Origin: Gracilaria gracilis
Lineage: Eukaryota; Rhodophyta; Florideophyceae; Gracilariales; Gracilariaceae
Reading direction: 5' to 3'
Length of the DNA: 64,000 nucleotides
NCBI GenBank assembly: GCA_030374805.1
Contig: JARGSG010000189.1
Coordinates: 1,302,001-1,366,000 of the forward strand
Shown: piece by piece, positions 40,154 through 52,700 of the stretch
Layout: every line of letters begins with the position of its first letter
Position numbering within the stretch: position 1 is the stretch's first letter
Notes under the pieces: generated by a model
The model's input: only the letters and a program-made list of their open reading frames with translations
Told to the model about the DNA's origin: nothing
Database searches by the model: none
Translations under genes and position numbers: made by a program

Positions 40154-43100
40154 CAAAGGATGCAAAATGGGAACCCGACACAATGTGCGATTGAGCAAAA
40201 TGCTTGTTTCCACACCGACGGTGTCTTACCGGTTGTTGCCTGCAAATGTCACCTACCAGAGGATGTAGGAGACGTAGGAGGCGTAGGCAATGTTGGAGCT
40301 ACAGGCCATCCCGTTCGAAGTGTAGGAGATGTGGGAGGCGTAAGTGATGTTGGATGCGTTGGTGATGTGGTGGGAGGCGTAGAAGATGTGGCAGGCGTAG
40401 GGTATGTAAGAGGCGTAGGACATGTACCGCAGTCGGGAGCGCACGGGGGTCATGGAGGACATGTATTCGGTTCAATTGGCGTTGGAAAATGTGGAAAACC
40501 TTCAGGTACTCCTCCGAAAGTCTCTACAACTTGTCCTGACTGGGTTGCCGCATCACCAACGTGCCTGAAGAACGATATTCAGGCAATCAGGGCAACTGTG
40601 CAACGTATGGAGGGCGAGGAGGGGCATGAAAACAGAAGTTTGGAGCTTATTGACCTGTTTTTGTCGCTCAGCGACGAGGAAGAAGTACCATTTGACCTGT
40701 GTCAAATCCCTGCTCAAAGCCAAACTGCCGGTGGTGAAGAAGAAGTAAGGGCAGAGGCTGAATATGAACGGCGGAGCGAGACAGAGGGTGATAAAGGTAC
40801 ACTCGTAGAGAAGGACAAGGATCATGTTGAAGACTGTTTCAAAGCGGCCGTGATTGCCTTTTTTCAGAGCTTGTCTTTGGATGCTCCTGGCCATGATGTT
40901 GTGAAAGAAGTGCAACACATTGCCGAGTGTATGGGGTACTGTCTGTACACAAGGACATCGATCTACATTGGTGGTAAAAAGGAGGACGATAAACCTAATG
41001 GTGGTGCCGGGGACCGACGTGTCCTCCGAAACTGTATTCTGAAGTGCATGAAGTATACTTGTAACCCACGGGAGCGGTGTTAATTCTCCCTTACAATTAA
41101 GACAGTTACTTCCGATAGGAATGGAGGTGGTCGGTCTTACGTCGGGGACTCCAGCCGAGCTCGACACTCGCATAAACCATCGGAGCCGTGTATTGTTAAG
41201 CGTCTTTCACCCAATATGAGGGCTGAAGCTCTACATATGACCAACAACCTTCATATGTCGCTCAGAGACACCCTGAGGTACTTGGAAGACAAGTACAAGA
41301 AGGTAATCAACCCTACGTCGGCAAAGGAGCAGCTCGGATATTCCAGTTCGATCAGCAATCCTAAAGACCTGGAATGTCTTAGGCTCTGTGAGGCACTTAT
41401 TGGGCTCAACAAGGAAGACGAAGGAAACAAATTCTTCTTCACATGCGACCATAGTGGACAAATGATGTGAGCGTGTTGGTCGTTTAGGGAGTGGTTACGT
41501 GACTATGAACAATTTGGCATAGTGCCAGGAGTCTCCGTTGGCTGCAAAGCTGTAGCTAACCGCTTCGGCTACCCTCTCTTTACGATCAATGGGGGGTCTC
41601 ACGATGGTTTTACCCTTACATTCTTTATGGGTTTTATCGCCGGTGAGTCAGAAGAAGACTTTGTTGAAGTCCTCTCCCGCTTTCAGTCCATCATTCCGGT
41701 ATCACCGGCCATGATTACCATGGATCAATGCATGGCATGCATGAACGCTGCCGAAAAAGTTTTCCCTACATCGTTCATCTCACTGGATGAGTGGCATCTT
41801 AATCGTAATCAGATTAAGAATGTCACGGAATGGTGTGCGAAAATTGGGAGAAGCTCGTGGTGTGACGCTATGTCTCGGGACCTATTCAACTTACGGAGAT
41901 CTAGAAGTATTTCCACATTCATACCGAGAAGGGCCGAGTTCGAATTGGCATATTTTCGAAGCTTCAAAAAAGAAACTCCGTTGTGGTTCAAGTTGTCTTA
42001 CCACACAAAACCGCACATGGTAGTAGCGGGCTTTCGGGACGTCGCCGTGCCCAGAAGGTATTTGTTTCATGGTACTGGTTACACCGAGTCTTCTAATTCT
42101 TCATACCGTGCATATATACTAACTAAGAAGGTGCCGTTTGCAAAGATTCCTCGTGAACTGCGGCGTTATACGGCGAAACGCGCGGAGGAGAGGAAAGCGT
42201 CGTATCTGAGATCAATGACGCCATTCAGTTCCAAGTACAGATCTATAAGAGACTGCCAGCTACCGCTGCCGAAAACAGTCGTGGGCCAAATCATTACCGA
42301 TCACACCAGCTACGCTCTCACGAAATTCAAAGAGCTCAGCATTGAACCGTCCAAGTCCTATGCGGTAGTCAAAGCCTCCCTCGTGGATGTGGGGTCAGTA
42401 CACTGGCCTGAGCTTTCTCTCGAAGGCGGCTTCGTAGGACCAATCGCCTCTTTCAAATTGATGTGGCGGGAATCACTAACCGCTGAGAACGATGATCCAC
42501 GTTCTTCCTCACGGAAAGTAGGAGAAAAAGCACCCAGTACAGCGGCGTCGAAATCCAAACTTCCTCCACCACCTCAACCATTAATGCCACGACGATCCAG
42601 GCGGTTAGTAGTCCTGTTTGCCTCGCAAGTGACGGGGACCGGAACGCAGGCGAAGCGCAGTCTGGAGGTTAGATGTAGTTGTGGGAGGAAGACATCCATG
42701 GGGTTCCCCTGGAAGCATATCGTTCGGTGCGCAATGGTTTACAGAGAGGAAGTAATGCGTCAGCCGAAGTTCAAAATAGTACTGTCGGAATACATTAAGT
42801 TGGAGGAGCTCTTTGATACGTACTGGAAGACGAACTCGGACCAATGGAATCTTGGTAACGTTCCAATTATTCGAAGAACTTCAGGAGTCTTCGATTCTGC
42901 TGCTTTTCAACAAAAGTTGGAGACCGCAGAGGGTGAAGGGAATCTTCCGGAAGACTGGGATGCTCTGATAATCAACAAAGTTGATGAGGAGATTCGAACG
43001 TTTTTCAAGTGGTCCGAAGGAAAGGCTTTGTACGACCAAACACATCGGTTGGCAGCCAACATAGGCCCATCTGCGCTACAAAGGGTCCAAAGCGTTCTCG

Positions 43101-43399
43101 AAAATATGAGAAGCGCTTTATCCTACAGCAAACTGCCCGATGTGAACCTGATTAGCGCCCCCGAGATTCAACCATCGCTGGGTCTTAGTCGCATGATTAT
43201 CGACACTGACACGGCAGATGGCACAGACCTCTCAATTATAAAATCCCCAAACCACGGGAACATACGACAGGAGAAACGTAAGCAGAGTTTCACCGAAAAG
43301 ATTGATAGAACAAAGCGCACCAAACGTAGGAAGGATGTGGAATTCTCGTCGCAGGACATTAGCAAACCGGTGAGTCAGTCGCAAGAAGCCACACAATAA
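40154..43399 (+). pseudogene. MULE frame, part 2: transposase with inactivating changes
   Basis: Same reading frame as part 1, continuing through a TAA (41081-41083) and a TGA (41468-41470) to a true end at 43399. The first part has degenerate GDVGGV-type repeats (40260-40420) and a second Cys-rich region. The MULE core follows the TGA: the usual D-C-T-Y-K-T-N is GCKAVAN, so the first catalytic Asp is Gly. The second Asp is in MITMDQC, then VFPTSFISLDEWHLNRN. The SWIM finger reads RCSCGRK...GFPWKH, with Trp in place of the third zinc ligand Cys. With two stops and two lost key residues the transposase is very probably dead. Confidence 0.82.
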
Positions 43400-43796
43400 G
43401 GTGTTCCGGTTGCTCGTAAAACAGTTTGCTCGACGAGAAGAAGAGTGCTTAGTTTGCGATGTATTTAGTTAGAGTTTCTTGATGTAGTTAATAGTGAGAG
43501 TTGAAAAAGAATCAAAAGCTTACCTTTGTCGTCATGCCTGGCCTTCATAATCTTGTTCGATTACTTGTCCAGCCACAGTTAGCCGAAAGCTCAGCACCTG
43601 ATAATTACGAGTGTTCACAGGCTTGTCGCGAGACAAAGAAGAAGTGGAAGTGACATAATTTCCAATGGGCGATTAAACATGGGTGATGGTGTTCACACCG
43701 GCATGGGAGAGAGCTGGGGTAGATGGTTGCTTGTTTGCGCGCCAAAATGTTTTTGGTATGCGTTTGAATGAGACGCAGGCTGTTTGCGTTCAGATT
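43400..43796. other. MULE 3' non-coding region
   Basis: About 400 bp between the transposase end and the right TIR, moderately AT-rich. No gene seen. Confidence 0.5.
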
Positions 43797-44046
43797 CTTG
43801 GCGCCAAGAGCGGAATCGTGCTACTTGGATATCTTTGATTAGCGTTAGTGGTGTTTGAGACGGGGGCAGAGTTTTTATTGGGGGAGAAGGGGAATGGGGA
43901 GCTCCAATTCGCTCGACGCAAATGTGCGTTCATTATGTCATTGAGTTGGGGACCACGGCGAGCTTGAGCTGGGTCTCTCTTGTTTGATTGGCTACTACTC
44001 AATCTATATTTTACATGCCGTACGTCATGTAGATTCCCCCGGGGGC
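43797..44046 (-). repeat. MULE right terminal inverted repeat
   Basis: Inverse copy of 37312-37561; differences noticed are single bases near the TATA-like site and two other places. Confidence 0.95.
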
Positions 44047-44348
44047 TCACAGTACAGGTGAACACGTGAAGGTATTTGTCAACTGGCTGCGAGTAAAACT
44101 TGAGGCGAACGGAGGGAAAACTTCGAAGTCTTCCCTCAAAGAGATAGATTTTCAGTTTATTTCTTTGAGGGGTAGCAAGGGGCGTTCCAGGACTTGCGGA
44201 AACGAAAAACCCGAAAACACGGAAACTGCAAATCCTTTGATTTCGAACTCTGCAGGTGTTCTATAAGTGTAACCAAAAAGCGCATCCCAGTTCTCATCAG
44301 AGATCATGCAAGGCAGTTGTGGTTCCTTCTTTCACAACTCACTACAAC

Positions 44349-45282
44349 ATGACATATGTGAGCCCACATTGCCGTCGTTTTCTTATACGACATTACCATA
44401 TTTTGCGCATCATAATGCGTCGTTTGAGAAACAAATTAGAGCTAACGCTTGCTCTTAGAATGCTTCGCAGTGTGCTACTTTACAACAAAAACATACTCCA
44501 GTATCAAAGCTTGCGTACTGTCGTTTTCCGAACTCCTTTTTTATCAGAAGCTCATATTCTATCCATCCCAAACACTGATTTCAAAAGGATTTACAGGATG
44601 TCAAAAACGCAATTTCGTATCCTCGCCAAAGTGCTACAGCATAAGTTGAAACGTACACAACGAATTCAAAGGTCTGTGGCTCCAGCACTTTCAGTCGAAG
44701 TGATGGTATTTTGTGACTCTGCGATTGCTTGGGGGCGCCAGTTATTTAGAGGTAAGCTGGCCGTACGGGATTGGGATATCGACTGTGTACGCAGTTTTCG
44801 AGGAAACCCTCACGCAGCTAATGCACTCACTTCCAGAGATTTGCTTTCCGCAAAATGCGACAGAGTGTATCCGAAATGCAGATATGTTCTGTTCATTGCG
44901 AAACACGCCATTGCATGGGGTAATCGCCGCATTGGATGGTTTGGCAGTGGAAATACAGAAACCGCGTTCCGATGAAGTGTCCGATTCGAAGAAGTACTTT
45001 AACCGCAAAGGTTTTTTTGCTGTATGTGTTCAGCTTGCGGTACAGGCTGATTATCGATTTTGCTTTGTTTCTGCACGCCACTCAGGTGCTACACATGATT
45101 CAACAGCCTTTCAAGCTACTGCTCTGTACGAACTACTCACCAGCACACAGTTGCTACAATGGGCAGCTGTAGTTGCAGATGATGCTTATTCTAATGAGCA
45201 CTGTATCCTCACGACCTTTCCAGGAGCAGCGTTGACGCGAAGAGAAGATGGTTTCAATGCATATCATTCACTCTGCCGCACG
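44349..45282 (+). pseudogene. Harbinger transposase, 5' part
   Basis: ATG 44349. The N-terminal region ends in SVEVMVF; then one extra T in a TTTT run (about 44717) shifts the frame, after which VTLRLLGGASYLEVSW and YGIGISTVY continue, the usual Harbinger order. The first catalytic Asp is in IAALDGLAVEIQKP and the second in GATHDSTAF. The gene stops at FNAYHSLC where the retrotransposon enters. The third acidic residue (VEQAFG) lies on the far side, at 56870 onwards. Confidence 0.88.
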
Positions 45283-45789
45283 TGTCGTACAAATACCGAT
45301 AAGGTGTGGGGTCCGCCTGGTGGATGGAGCGCATGAGGGCTCAACCTAAAGGGGAAAAACACACAACCAATATGGTAGTAGGGCACCTGAAACCCGCAGA
45401 GGCAAACGGCGGGGCAACTAGTCTAGACCGTGTAGGAATACGGTAGTAGACGTCGACGCGCGGTAAAACCTGAATAGTAATAGAGTAGCAAGTGACCAAG
45501 ATGGTATAGTTACTGCCCTAATGGTGCCTGACTTTACAATACCCAAGGGGGAAGGCGAGGTGCAACGTAATATATACAAGGTGCACCAACGGCGATCTCC
45601 CATGCGGGCATGACATCATCGGCTGCGCCCATGACCTACTGTCATGGGCCAGCAATGCTAAACTATCCTAGACTATAAATTAGAAATTAGAATTATAAAA
45701 AACAGAATACCAATTGGGTACAGTGCAGCCAGCAAGGCCCACCAGTAGGCCCACGTGGCACCAACCCATTGAGGTCTCATTGTACTACA
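45283..45789 (-). repeat. 3' LTR (in element sense)
   Basis: 507 bp. Differences from the other LTR are scattered substitutions and a small indel in the AAATTAGAA tract, consistent with two LTRs diverging since insertion. Confidence 0.95.
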
Positions 45790-45805
45790 GACCCCCTTCC
45801 TATCC
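45790..45805 (-). other. Polypurine tract
   Basis: On the minus strand AGGATAGGAAGGGGGTC abuts the 3' LTR, the expected position and composition for plus-strand priming. Confidence 0.8.
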
Positions 45806-45949
45806 TGAGCCACGCCCTCGTGGCTCCTAGATCCTTTCACCAAGTCGGTTGTATCGTCGTACCAATTTGGTCCCTGTCGCAGCCGTTGTGCCATCTCGCG
45901 CCGTGCGTCGCGTCGGCTCTGCGTCGCCGAGCGCACTCTGTTCACCACC

Positions 45950-48124
45950 TTGGTCATCACCGATTGCGGCTCTATCCACCTCTTTGGTTATCACCGACAG
46001 CGGTCTATTCATTCCCATTTGTGGTTTGGGCGCGACGCGCGCCCATTGCATACCTCCAAGGTTCTACCTTTTTGGCTGCACGGCTTAGACCCATTTACCG
46101 TGTCGGTATACCCCGTGGGAAGGCGGGTTGCGCCTTCTGGCTCGTGTGAGCACTGTACCGTGAAGGGTTTTGGCGCCCACTTGGTTGCGGCGTGTCTCTC
46201 TGTCCCTTCGAGGTTCGACTACCAACCATTCGAGGCACTGCCGCTGACTCCATCGAGGTTGTTCCACCGTTCTCCCTTCTGGTTGCCTTCGCACCCCTTT
46301 GCGGTTTGTCTACGCGGGCTCGCGCCACCGTGGCTTCTCGTCCGAACGACAAGGTTGTATCCGTTTATGGTGACCCCCGATCTTTATCTGAACCACATGG
46401 GTAGCCCCGGTACCAGCGTGCAGGATCGCACCCTTAGCGGTACACGGCGATTGTCGGTTCCCCATGTTGGTCAATCGGACGCGGTAACCTCAAGGGACGG
46501 CGCGCCATCGGCGACCAATGCCGATACCTTAATGGTTGAACCAGCATGGGGCCCCGAACGGGTGGAGGTTTTGAGCATCAGCTCTAGTGACTCACCCATT
46601 GTGGATAAAAAGCCGATTCGCTTCACCCCTGCGGTCGAATGCTCGCCGTCTCAACCACTCCCTCACGGTACTCATCACAGCATGTCGGGTGCCAGTCCTT
46701 CGCACGGCCGCGGAAGCTGCATTGCCAAGTCTGGTTCTCGGGGTGCTGCTTTGTACCATTCCCGCATCCAAACTGGTTTCCGGAGCCAGGCGGTTCAGTC
46801 TTCCTCACATCAACCTCGAGGGATTCATGAAGGGATCCGGGACCCGTATGGTCTGGAGCCTGAGATTGCTCGTGGTATTTCCTATTATGGTTTGGAGACG
46901 TTCACCACGGCCGACTGTAACGTTTCCCAATATGGTACCTTCGGGGTCGATCCAAGAATGTTTTCGCAAGCGACGCTGTACCGTCGGAACTGACCAGTGG
47001 CGCCGGGGAACACATCGCTTCTCGGCGTCTTGCGCCGTCCGACCTTGGATACCTACTTGGGTTTGTTTCGTTGGGATTGCGAGCGTCTCCGCTCCGTCCC
47101 GCAAACGCTCCACCGTCGGGATAAGGAATCTCAACCTCGTCAGGGTCGGGTGGAGTGCTATGATAGCCGCCAGCGACACACACTAATGAGGTATTTCATT
47201 CCCCCGCTTTATCCCAGCGATCTGCCGTATGTTCGTATTGAACCGGAGCTCCATTATTACCGACGTCTGGTTGTGAAGATCTGGCAGTACGACTCCCTTC
47301 CGCAGCAGTACCTTCCGGCTTCTCTACATTTGGTTTGCTTCGATAGGCCTTATAATACCATCTATTGGGCTAACCGTCTTAGGTAAGGTGTGGATGCTGC
47401 CACCGAGGCTCGCACTCGCACCCGGTCCAGCTTCAACCGCGTCATGCATGGGTTCCATAACGTGGAGTTCTGCTCACAACCTAATAAGAGAAGAACCTAT
47501 TGGTATGTGGCCCGACCTGAATTATGGAATGCCTATGAGGTTCCGATGTCGCTTAGCGTCCCAACCCCACCGGTATTGGCTTACTTCGGGAGCTACATCA
47601 CCCGTAACCACGATCGGTATTACCTCATTTGGTCGATTGCCCTCGCGGAATGGGCCGTATTGGTGGCCATCCTGGCTCTGCAGGCTGCCCGTGACGGTAT
47701 TGACTGGGATTGTCGTTCTCGAGGAGCCGAGATTTACCGTGACGGTGTGCAACCTCCTGGTCGTATGTTTTTCATTCCCCCGAGGGTCATTCGCGACATT
47801 CGCCTATTTGGACTCGGAACCATTGGGGCAGGTACGGACTACTCCATTGAGCAGCTGGAGTCGTTGCTTACCCAAGTAGAGAGTGTCCCGTGGGGAGCCA
47901 AGCGGGGGTGGGAGGTTTTCGATCCGGTGTCCTGGAAGGTTGTATCCCGCTCGGAGCAGCGGTATCCCGGGGCTCTGACCTATCAGGGGCCTCCAGGGAG
48001 TCCCGAGCCATTCCCAACCGTGGTGGAATCGCCAGCAGCTACCCCTGTGGTCACTTCAGCGCCTGCTCCCGCTCCGGGGACTCAATACGCCTGCCCATAC
48101 TGGTGTGACTCCTCTTCTCCCTAG
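45950..48124 (+). pseudogene. Antisense ORF inside the retrotransposon, two in-frame stops
   Basis: A single plus-strand frame of about 725 codons, antisense to gag-pol, interrupted only by TGA (46991-46993) and TAA (47384-47386); there is no frameshift. The TAA lies within an AG-GTAAG donor-like sequence, so it may be intronic. Segments look protein-like (RYFIPPLYPSDLPYVRIEP, YWYVARPELWNAYEVP, GRMFFIPPRVIRDIRLFGL). No domain is recognised. Antisense extra ORFs are known between integrase and 3' LTR in some plant gypsy elements, but function is undetermined. Confidence 0.55.
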
Positions 48125-48170
48125 TACCACAAGGGTTGATGGGCCTCCGCGGGCTATCCTCGGGGGTGTC

Positions 48171-48779
48171 ATGGCTGCGGCTGCGGCGCCTGTCCCCTCT
48201 CAGGGGGACTCCCAGGCTATTTCAGGTTTAATGGCTCGGGTCCGCCAAGCCTGCGTGGTGAACTTCCAGCGGGCGGGTCCTACCTCTGTGGTCGAAGCTC
48301 TTACCGTTCTGGAGAGCATCCTGCCTCGTCATGCACAGTACATGCGATCCTTTTCCCAAATTGGTGAGTTCCGAAACCGGTTCCAGGTCGAGCTCTTCCA
48401 GATGGCTACCAACCAGGTGGCAGGCCTAGCGACGGCCATGGGCCCGACGTCTACAAATCCTTTGGAGGATCCTCTATTTGGTGCTAGCCTGAACCCCGGC
48501 CTTCTAGCCGCTCCGCAGGCTCCTCTCCACATCGGTTCGTCGGTACCTCCGTCGGTTGCGCAGGCGAGCGCGCCACCTCCGATGGGTGCCGACGTAATGC
48601 CAGGCGTCAGCGTGCCTACTAGTACCCCCGTGGGTCATGGTAGCGCGCCTAGCCAGGCTCAAGGCCAGGCTCACCTCTTCCAGCCTTGGCCGGGAGCCCA
48701 TCAGAACACCACTCCGGGTCGGGGATCCTCAGCTGGAGGCTCCTCGGGGCCTCACTTTGCCACTCACCCATCAGGTTGA
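48171..48779 (+). CDS. Second antisense ORF of the retrotransposon
   Basis: 202 aa from ATG 48171, overlapping the end of the previous antisense frame (+1). The first about 100 residues look helical (ISGLMARVRQACVVNFQRAG, FRNRFQVELFQMATNQVAGL); the rest is Pro/Ser/Gln-rich and disordered. It may be the 3' exon of the same antisense gene. No family recognised. Confidence 0.45.
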   Translation: MAAAAAPVPSQGDSQAISGLMARVRQACVVNFQRAGPTSVVEALTVLESILPRHAQYMRSFSQIGEFRNRFQVELFQMATNQVAGLATAMGPTSTNPLEDPLFGASLNPGLLAAPQAPLHIGSSVPPSVAQASAPPPMGADVMPGVSVPTSTPVGHGSAPSQAQGQAHLFQPWPGAHQNTTPGRGSSAGGSSGPHFATHPSG

Positions 48780-49779
48780 TTGTCGTATCCACTTGGGTCT
48801 GTGCTTGAGCCACGTTGCTCCTGCATCCCTATTGGTGTTACTCTTCAAGTAAACTTACATGTTATGCGTTTCCATGGTAGGTTCCAGTTTCCTTTGAGGT
48901 GCGGTGCGTAGCGAGGGAGGAAGCTCGAGAACAGCTCCCCCCCTTCCTTAGCTCTGCCCATCTCCAATTAGGTTTTGAAACTCTCCTTTCCCCTCCTTAG
49001 ACCAGCGTACCACGATGGGTGACGGTTAATTCCTTGTAGGTAAGTTCCAGGAGGTACGTTAGCCCCATCCTGAGCCATTTTGGTGCTCGTAGTATGGTTC
49101 ACCACGTTGGTACTTCAATGCGCCTTCGTACGGCGCAGCGAGCAGTTTCGCCTTCCCATAAGGTCAGATTTTGTGCCACACGCTTGCACGCGGTGGCCAG
49201 CAATGTACCTAGATGGTTCTGCATGGCCTCTCACCATGCATGGGCGCACGTGCGGTGTTTCACCCTGGAGGTTACTTGCAAGGCGAATCAAAATAGTTGA
49301 CCGGAAAATTACCCCTCCATATGGTAGTGAAAGCGCAGAAAACCCTTTTAGTCTGTATCTCGAGAACCAAGCGGTTTCGAGGCTGGGAATGGCCGATTCG
49401 GGAGCGCGGCACGGTCAAAATACTTAGATTTTTTGACCATGCCGTTGCTCGCTCCCTACACACAATAGTGTAAACCGAATCGGTTACTCCGCACGGCGCG
49501 CCACGAGCAGCGCACGTATGCCTCGTCAAATAAAAAAGATACAATTTTTTGAATGTTTCCACTGTGCGGGTTCGCGCGCGTGCCGCGCACGTGCATGACG
49601 CGTGTGCAACGGCGCGCGTACAACGGTGCGTCCGTCTTTAGCGCTACCGCTCCTTGGACGTACCCTCGCGGAAGGCTTCCTTCTGGTTGTACCTTCTCGG
49701 TGAGCGTCCGAACCGATTTCGGTGCTCCTCATTACAATGCTTTTCCCCCTTCCTTAGGGGACTGCATTACCTCTAAGGT
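48780..49779. other. Retrotransposon region between antisense ORFs and integrase
   Basis: 1 kb of element DNA without a supported gene. It should contain the converging 3' ends of pol and the antisense transcription unit. The local sequence includes GC-rich dyads near 49570-49620. Confidence 0.45.
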
Positions 49780-52700
49780 TTACCCATCATTCGGCATATC
49801 CTCTCCCTTGCGGTTCCAGTAGCTTACCCTGTATTGGTGTGGCATTGCTGAGGGTGGTTCGGCGGTGTCACCATCGGCGCCCCAGCCATACCAACGTACG
49901 GTGTACTTCAGACCATCTGGGGTACGGCGGTGACCTACAAGGCGTTCGACTGGGAACTCATTAGAGACCTGAGATGGTATCGTTTCACCACTTTGGTTTA
50001 GATGAGCATCGGTACCACTAGGGGTAGGTGTTTCCTCTGAAGAAGCAACCGTAATCCCTGCGGGTGGTACGTAGTCTGGGTCGTCACCCTGTGCGTCATC
50101 ATTGACCTCGATGGGTTTCCCGTCTTCCCGGGGCTGAGTCCTCAGGGCAACCGCTGGTGGGTCACGCGTGGATTTTCCGCGTTCCTTCCTGGACTGAACC
50201 GTTCGAGGTGCAACCGTGATTCGGTCAATAGAGATCGTATTCTCTACACCATCTTGGTTCACCGTCACCGTGTGGTCGGTTGACCGAACTACCTTGAAAG
50301 GTCCCGATGATTTCGGAAGAAGCTTCGAATTTATATCTCTATCAATAGCTTCATCATCGGCTTCACCACCCGGTCGTGGCTTAGCTCTTTTTGGAGGGTG
50401 GTCAATAAAGACATATTGACCCGGCGTAGCTGTTACCACTTGGGTTACCTTTCGGTCGTAGTCCTCCTTGTACCGCTTCTGGGATGCTGTGAGCTTGCTC
50501 CCGGCATACTTGAGAGCACGTCTTAACCTCGAAAGGGTATTCCGTTTGACCTGTGACGGTGTGAGCGCTCCGGCGGCTTCTTGTCCTAATGGGTCCCCTT
50601 CAACAACAATACCTGGTGGGTGTCCTGACAGTATCAGATCGAACGGCGTAGTTTGCCTCGCTTGATGAACCTGAAGGTTATATGCATATGTCAAGGGCTG
50701 CACGAGCTCATCCCAACCAGTTTGGTGTTCTTCCGTATAATGTCGCAGCCTAGATACCAGTGTTCGGTTAAAGCGCTCCACTTGCCCATTCGTTTGCGGA
50801 TGATAGGCAGTATTGAAGCAGTGCTTAATACCCAAGAGGTTACAAACAGCTTCAAAAAACTTCGAAGCTAAGTTCGAACCATTGTCGGTAAGTAGATAAA
50901 GCGGTGCACCATACGGGTAGATCCAATTGTTCAAGAACGTCACCGCAAGGGTCGTAGATTTCGTGTCCTTCAAGGGTATCGCTCGCGTGAGCTTCGAGAA
51001 CCTGTCGGTGATTACGATGATGTACTGATACCCCCTTGTGGTTTTTGGTACTGGACCCAGAAGATCTATAGCGACGAACTCGAGAGGACCCGCTGCAGGG
51101 AATAACTTCAATTATTTCCTGTGCTTCCGGAGACCTCCACGGGTACGTACGCAAGATTCACATTGACCTATAAAGGTATATACATCATTAGCCATATGAG
51201 GCCAGTAGTACCCTTGCCTCAAGGTGTAGTACATTCTCGTACCTCCAGGGTGTCCTGATAGCCTTGGGTAGCGGGCCAGGTACAGCACCCGAGGGCGCAG
51301 CACCTTGGGCACCACCTTCTGAAGGGAACCATCAATAGGAGCTCGCCTCACCAGGAAACCATTTCGGTCGACGTCAAAGTTCGAATCTTTCATACCTACT
51401 TGGTCCATGAGAGAGCGGCAATAAACATCGTTTGCTAGCTCTCTCAGGAATTCCTCGCTGGTAATTGGCATGACGTCTGTTTCCTCGAGGGCGAGTATTT
51501 CCCGAGCGATGGCATCACTAAACCACGTATCCTCTTCGGGTAGAGTCCAGTAACCTTTTAAGGTATCACCATCAGGGTTGGTAGAGATGTTAAAGCATGG
51601 GATATCATCCTCTACCGACTCGGTGTCCAAACCATCTGTGGTAATGCGAGACATCGCGTCTGCGACATTGTGCTTGATACCTGGACGGTACTGTACGTCA
51701 TACTCGAACTCTGAAAGTCGTAACCGCCATCGGGCAAGTCTTCCTGATGCGTCGGCCAGACCCAGTATCCACCGTAGGGCATCATGGTCGGTTCGAAGCG
51801 TGAACCTTTCACTATATAGGTAGGGACGGAGCATCAACATGCTCCAGACCACTGCCAGACATTCCTTTTCGGTTGTTGTGTAGTTCTTTTCTGCAGCGTG
51901 CAGAGCACGGCTCCAGTACCCTATAGGTATTTTGTCGCCGTTTTCTTGCTCCTGCATAAAACAACAACCAATTTGGGCGTCCGAGGCGTCAGTATCCAAC
52001 GTGTATCGTAAACCAGCTTTGGGTAATGCCAAGATGGGAGGTGTCAAGAGCGCATGTTTCAGCGGCTCAAACGCATCCATTTTCTCATTAGGAAGACATT
52101 CAAACCTTGTAGGTTGATCCTTCAGCAGCTTCCTGTTGAGGGGAGCCACTATCTTGGCAAATCCCTTGATAAACCGGCGGTACACATTGCACAAACCTAT
52201 AAAGTATCAGATTTCCGTCTGGGACGTGGGTGGCTTCGCCTCCTGCATGGCTCGGATATTCCGCGGCGTCACTTCTAACCTCCCAGGGCTGATGATATGA
52301 CCAAGGTATTCTACCTCTTTGGTGAAGAATTCGCACTTGCGGAGCTTCAACGTTACTCCAGATTCCCTCAAAAGGTTCAAAACTTCCCTAACATGGTGGA
52401 AATGTTCCTCTACCGTTCTGGAATATGTGATTACATCGTCGATGTATACCAGAGCGGTTCTCCACTTCACCTTCGAAAGGATTATATCTAACGCCCCCTG
52501 AAAGGTAGCCGGGGCATTCCGCAACCCAAAGGGCATACGCGTAAAGCGGAATAACCCAGCGTGGCAAGTAAACGTAGTTTTGTCCTTGTATTCTTCCCTG
52601 ATAGGTACCTGCCAATAACCACAATTGGCATCGAGCGTAGTAAAGATCTTGGCGTTGCCCAACGAAGCTATATACTCGTCCATTCTAGGTATTGGGTACG

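Larger units (their letters stand above)
37312..44046 (+). mobile_element. Mutator-like element (MULE) with Ulp1-type protease
   Basis: 6735 bp bounded by 250-bp terminal inverted repeats (37312-37561 and 43797-44046; three mismatches noticed) and a perfect 10-bp target duplication TCACAGTACA (37302-37311 and 44047-44056). The outer ends start GCCCCCGGGGG. Long TIRs and a 9-11-bp duplication are the MULE signature. It carries one long plus-strand frame encoding a C48 protease region and a MULE transposase region, now cut by three stop codons. Near-identical TIRs imply recent insertion or gene conversion. Confidence 0.95.

Noticed and set aside
39420-40420. Tandem GAGGTGAGCGAGTGC and GTAGGAGG-type repeats as a CRISPR array
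   Set aside because: They are in-frame coding repeats without unique spacers, inside a MULE of a eukaryote.
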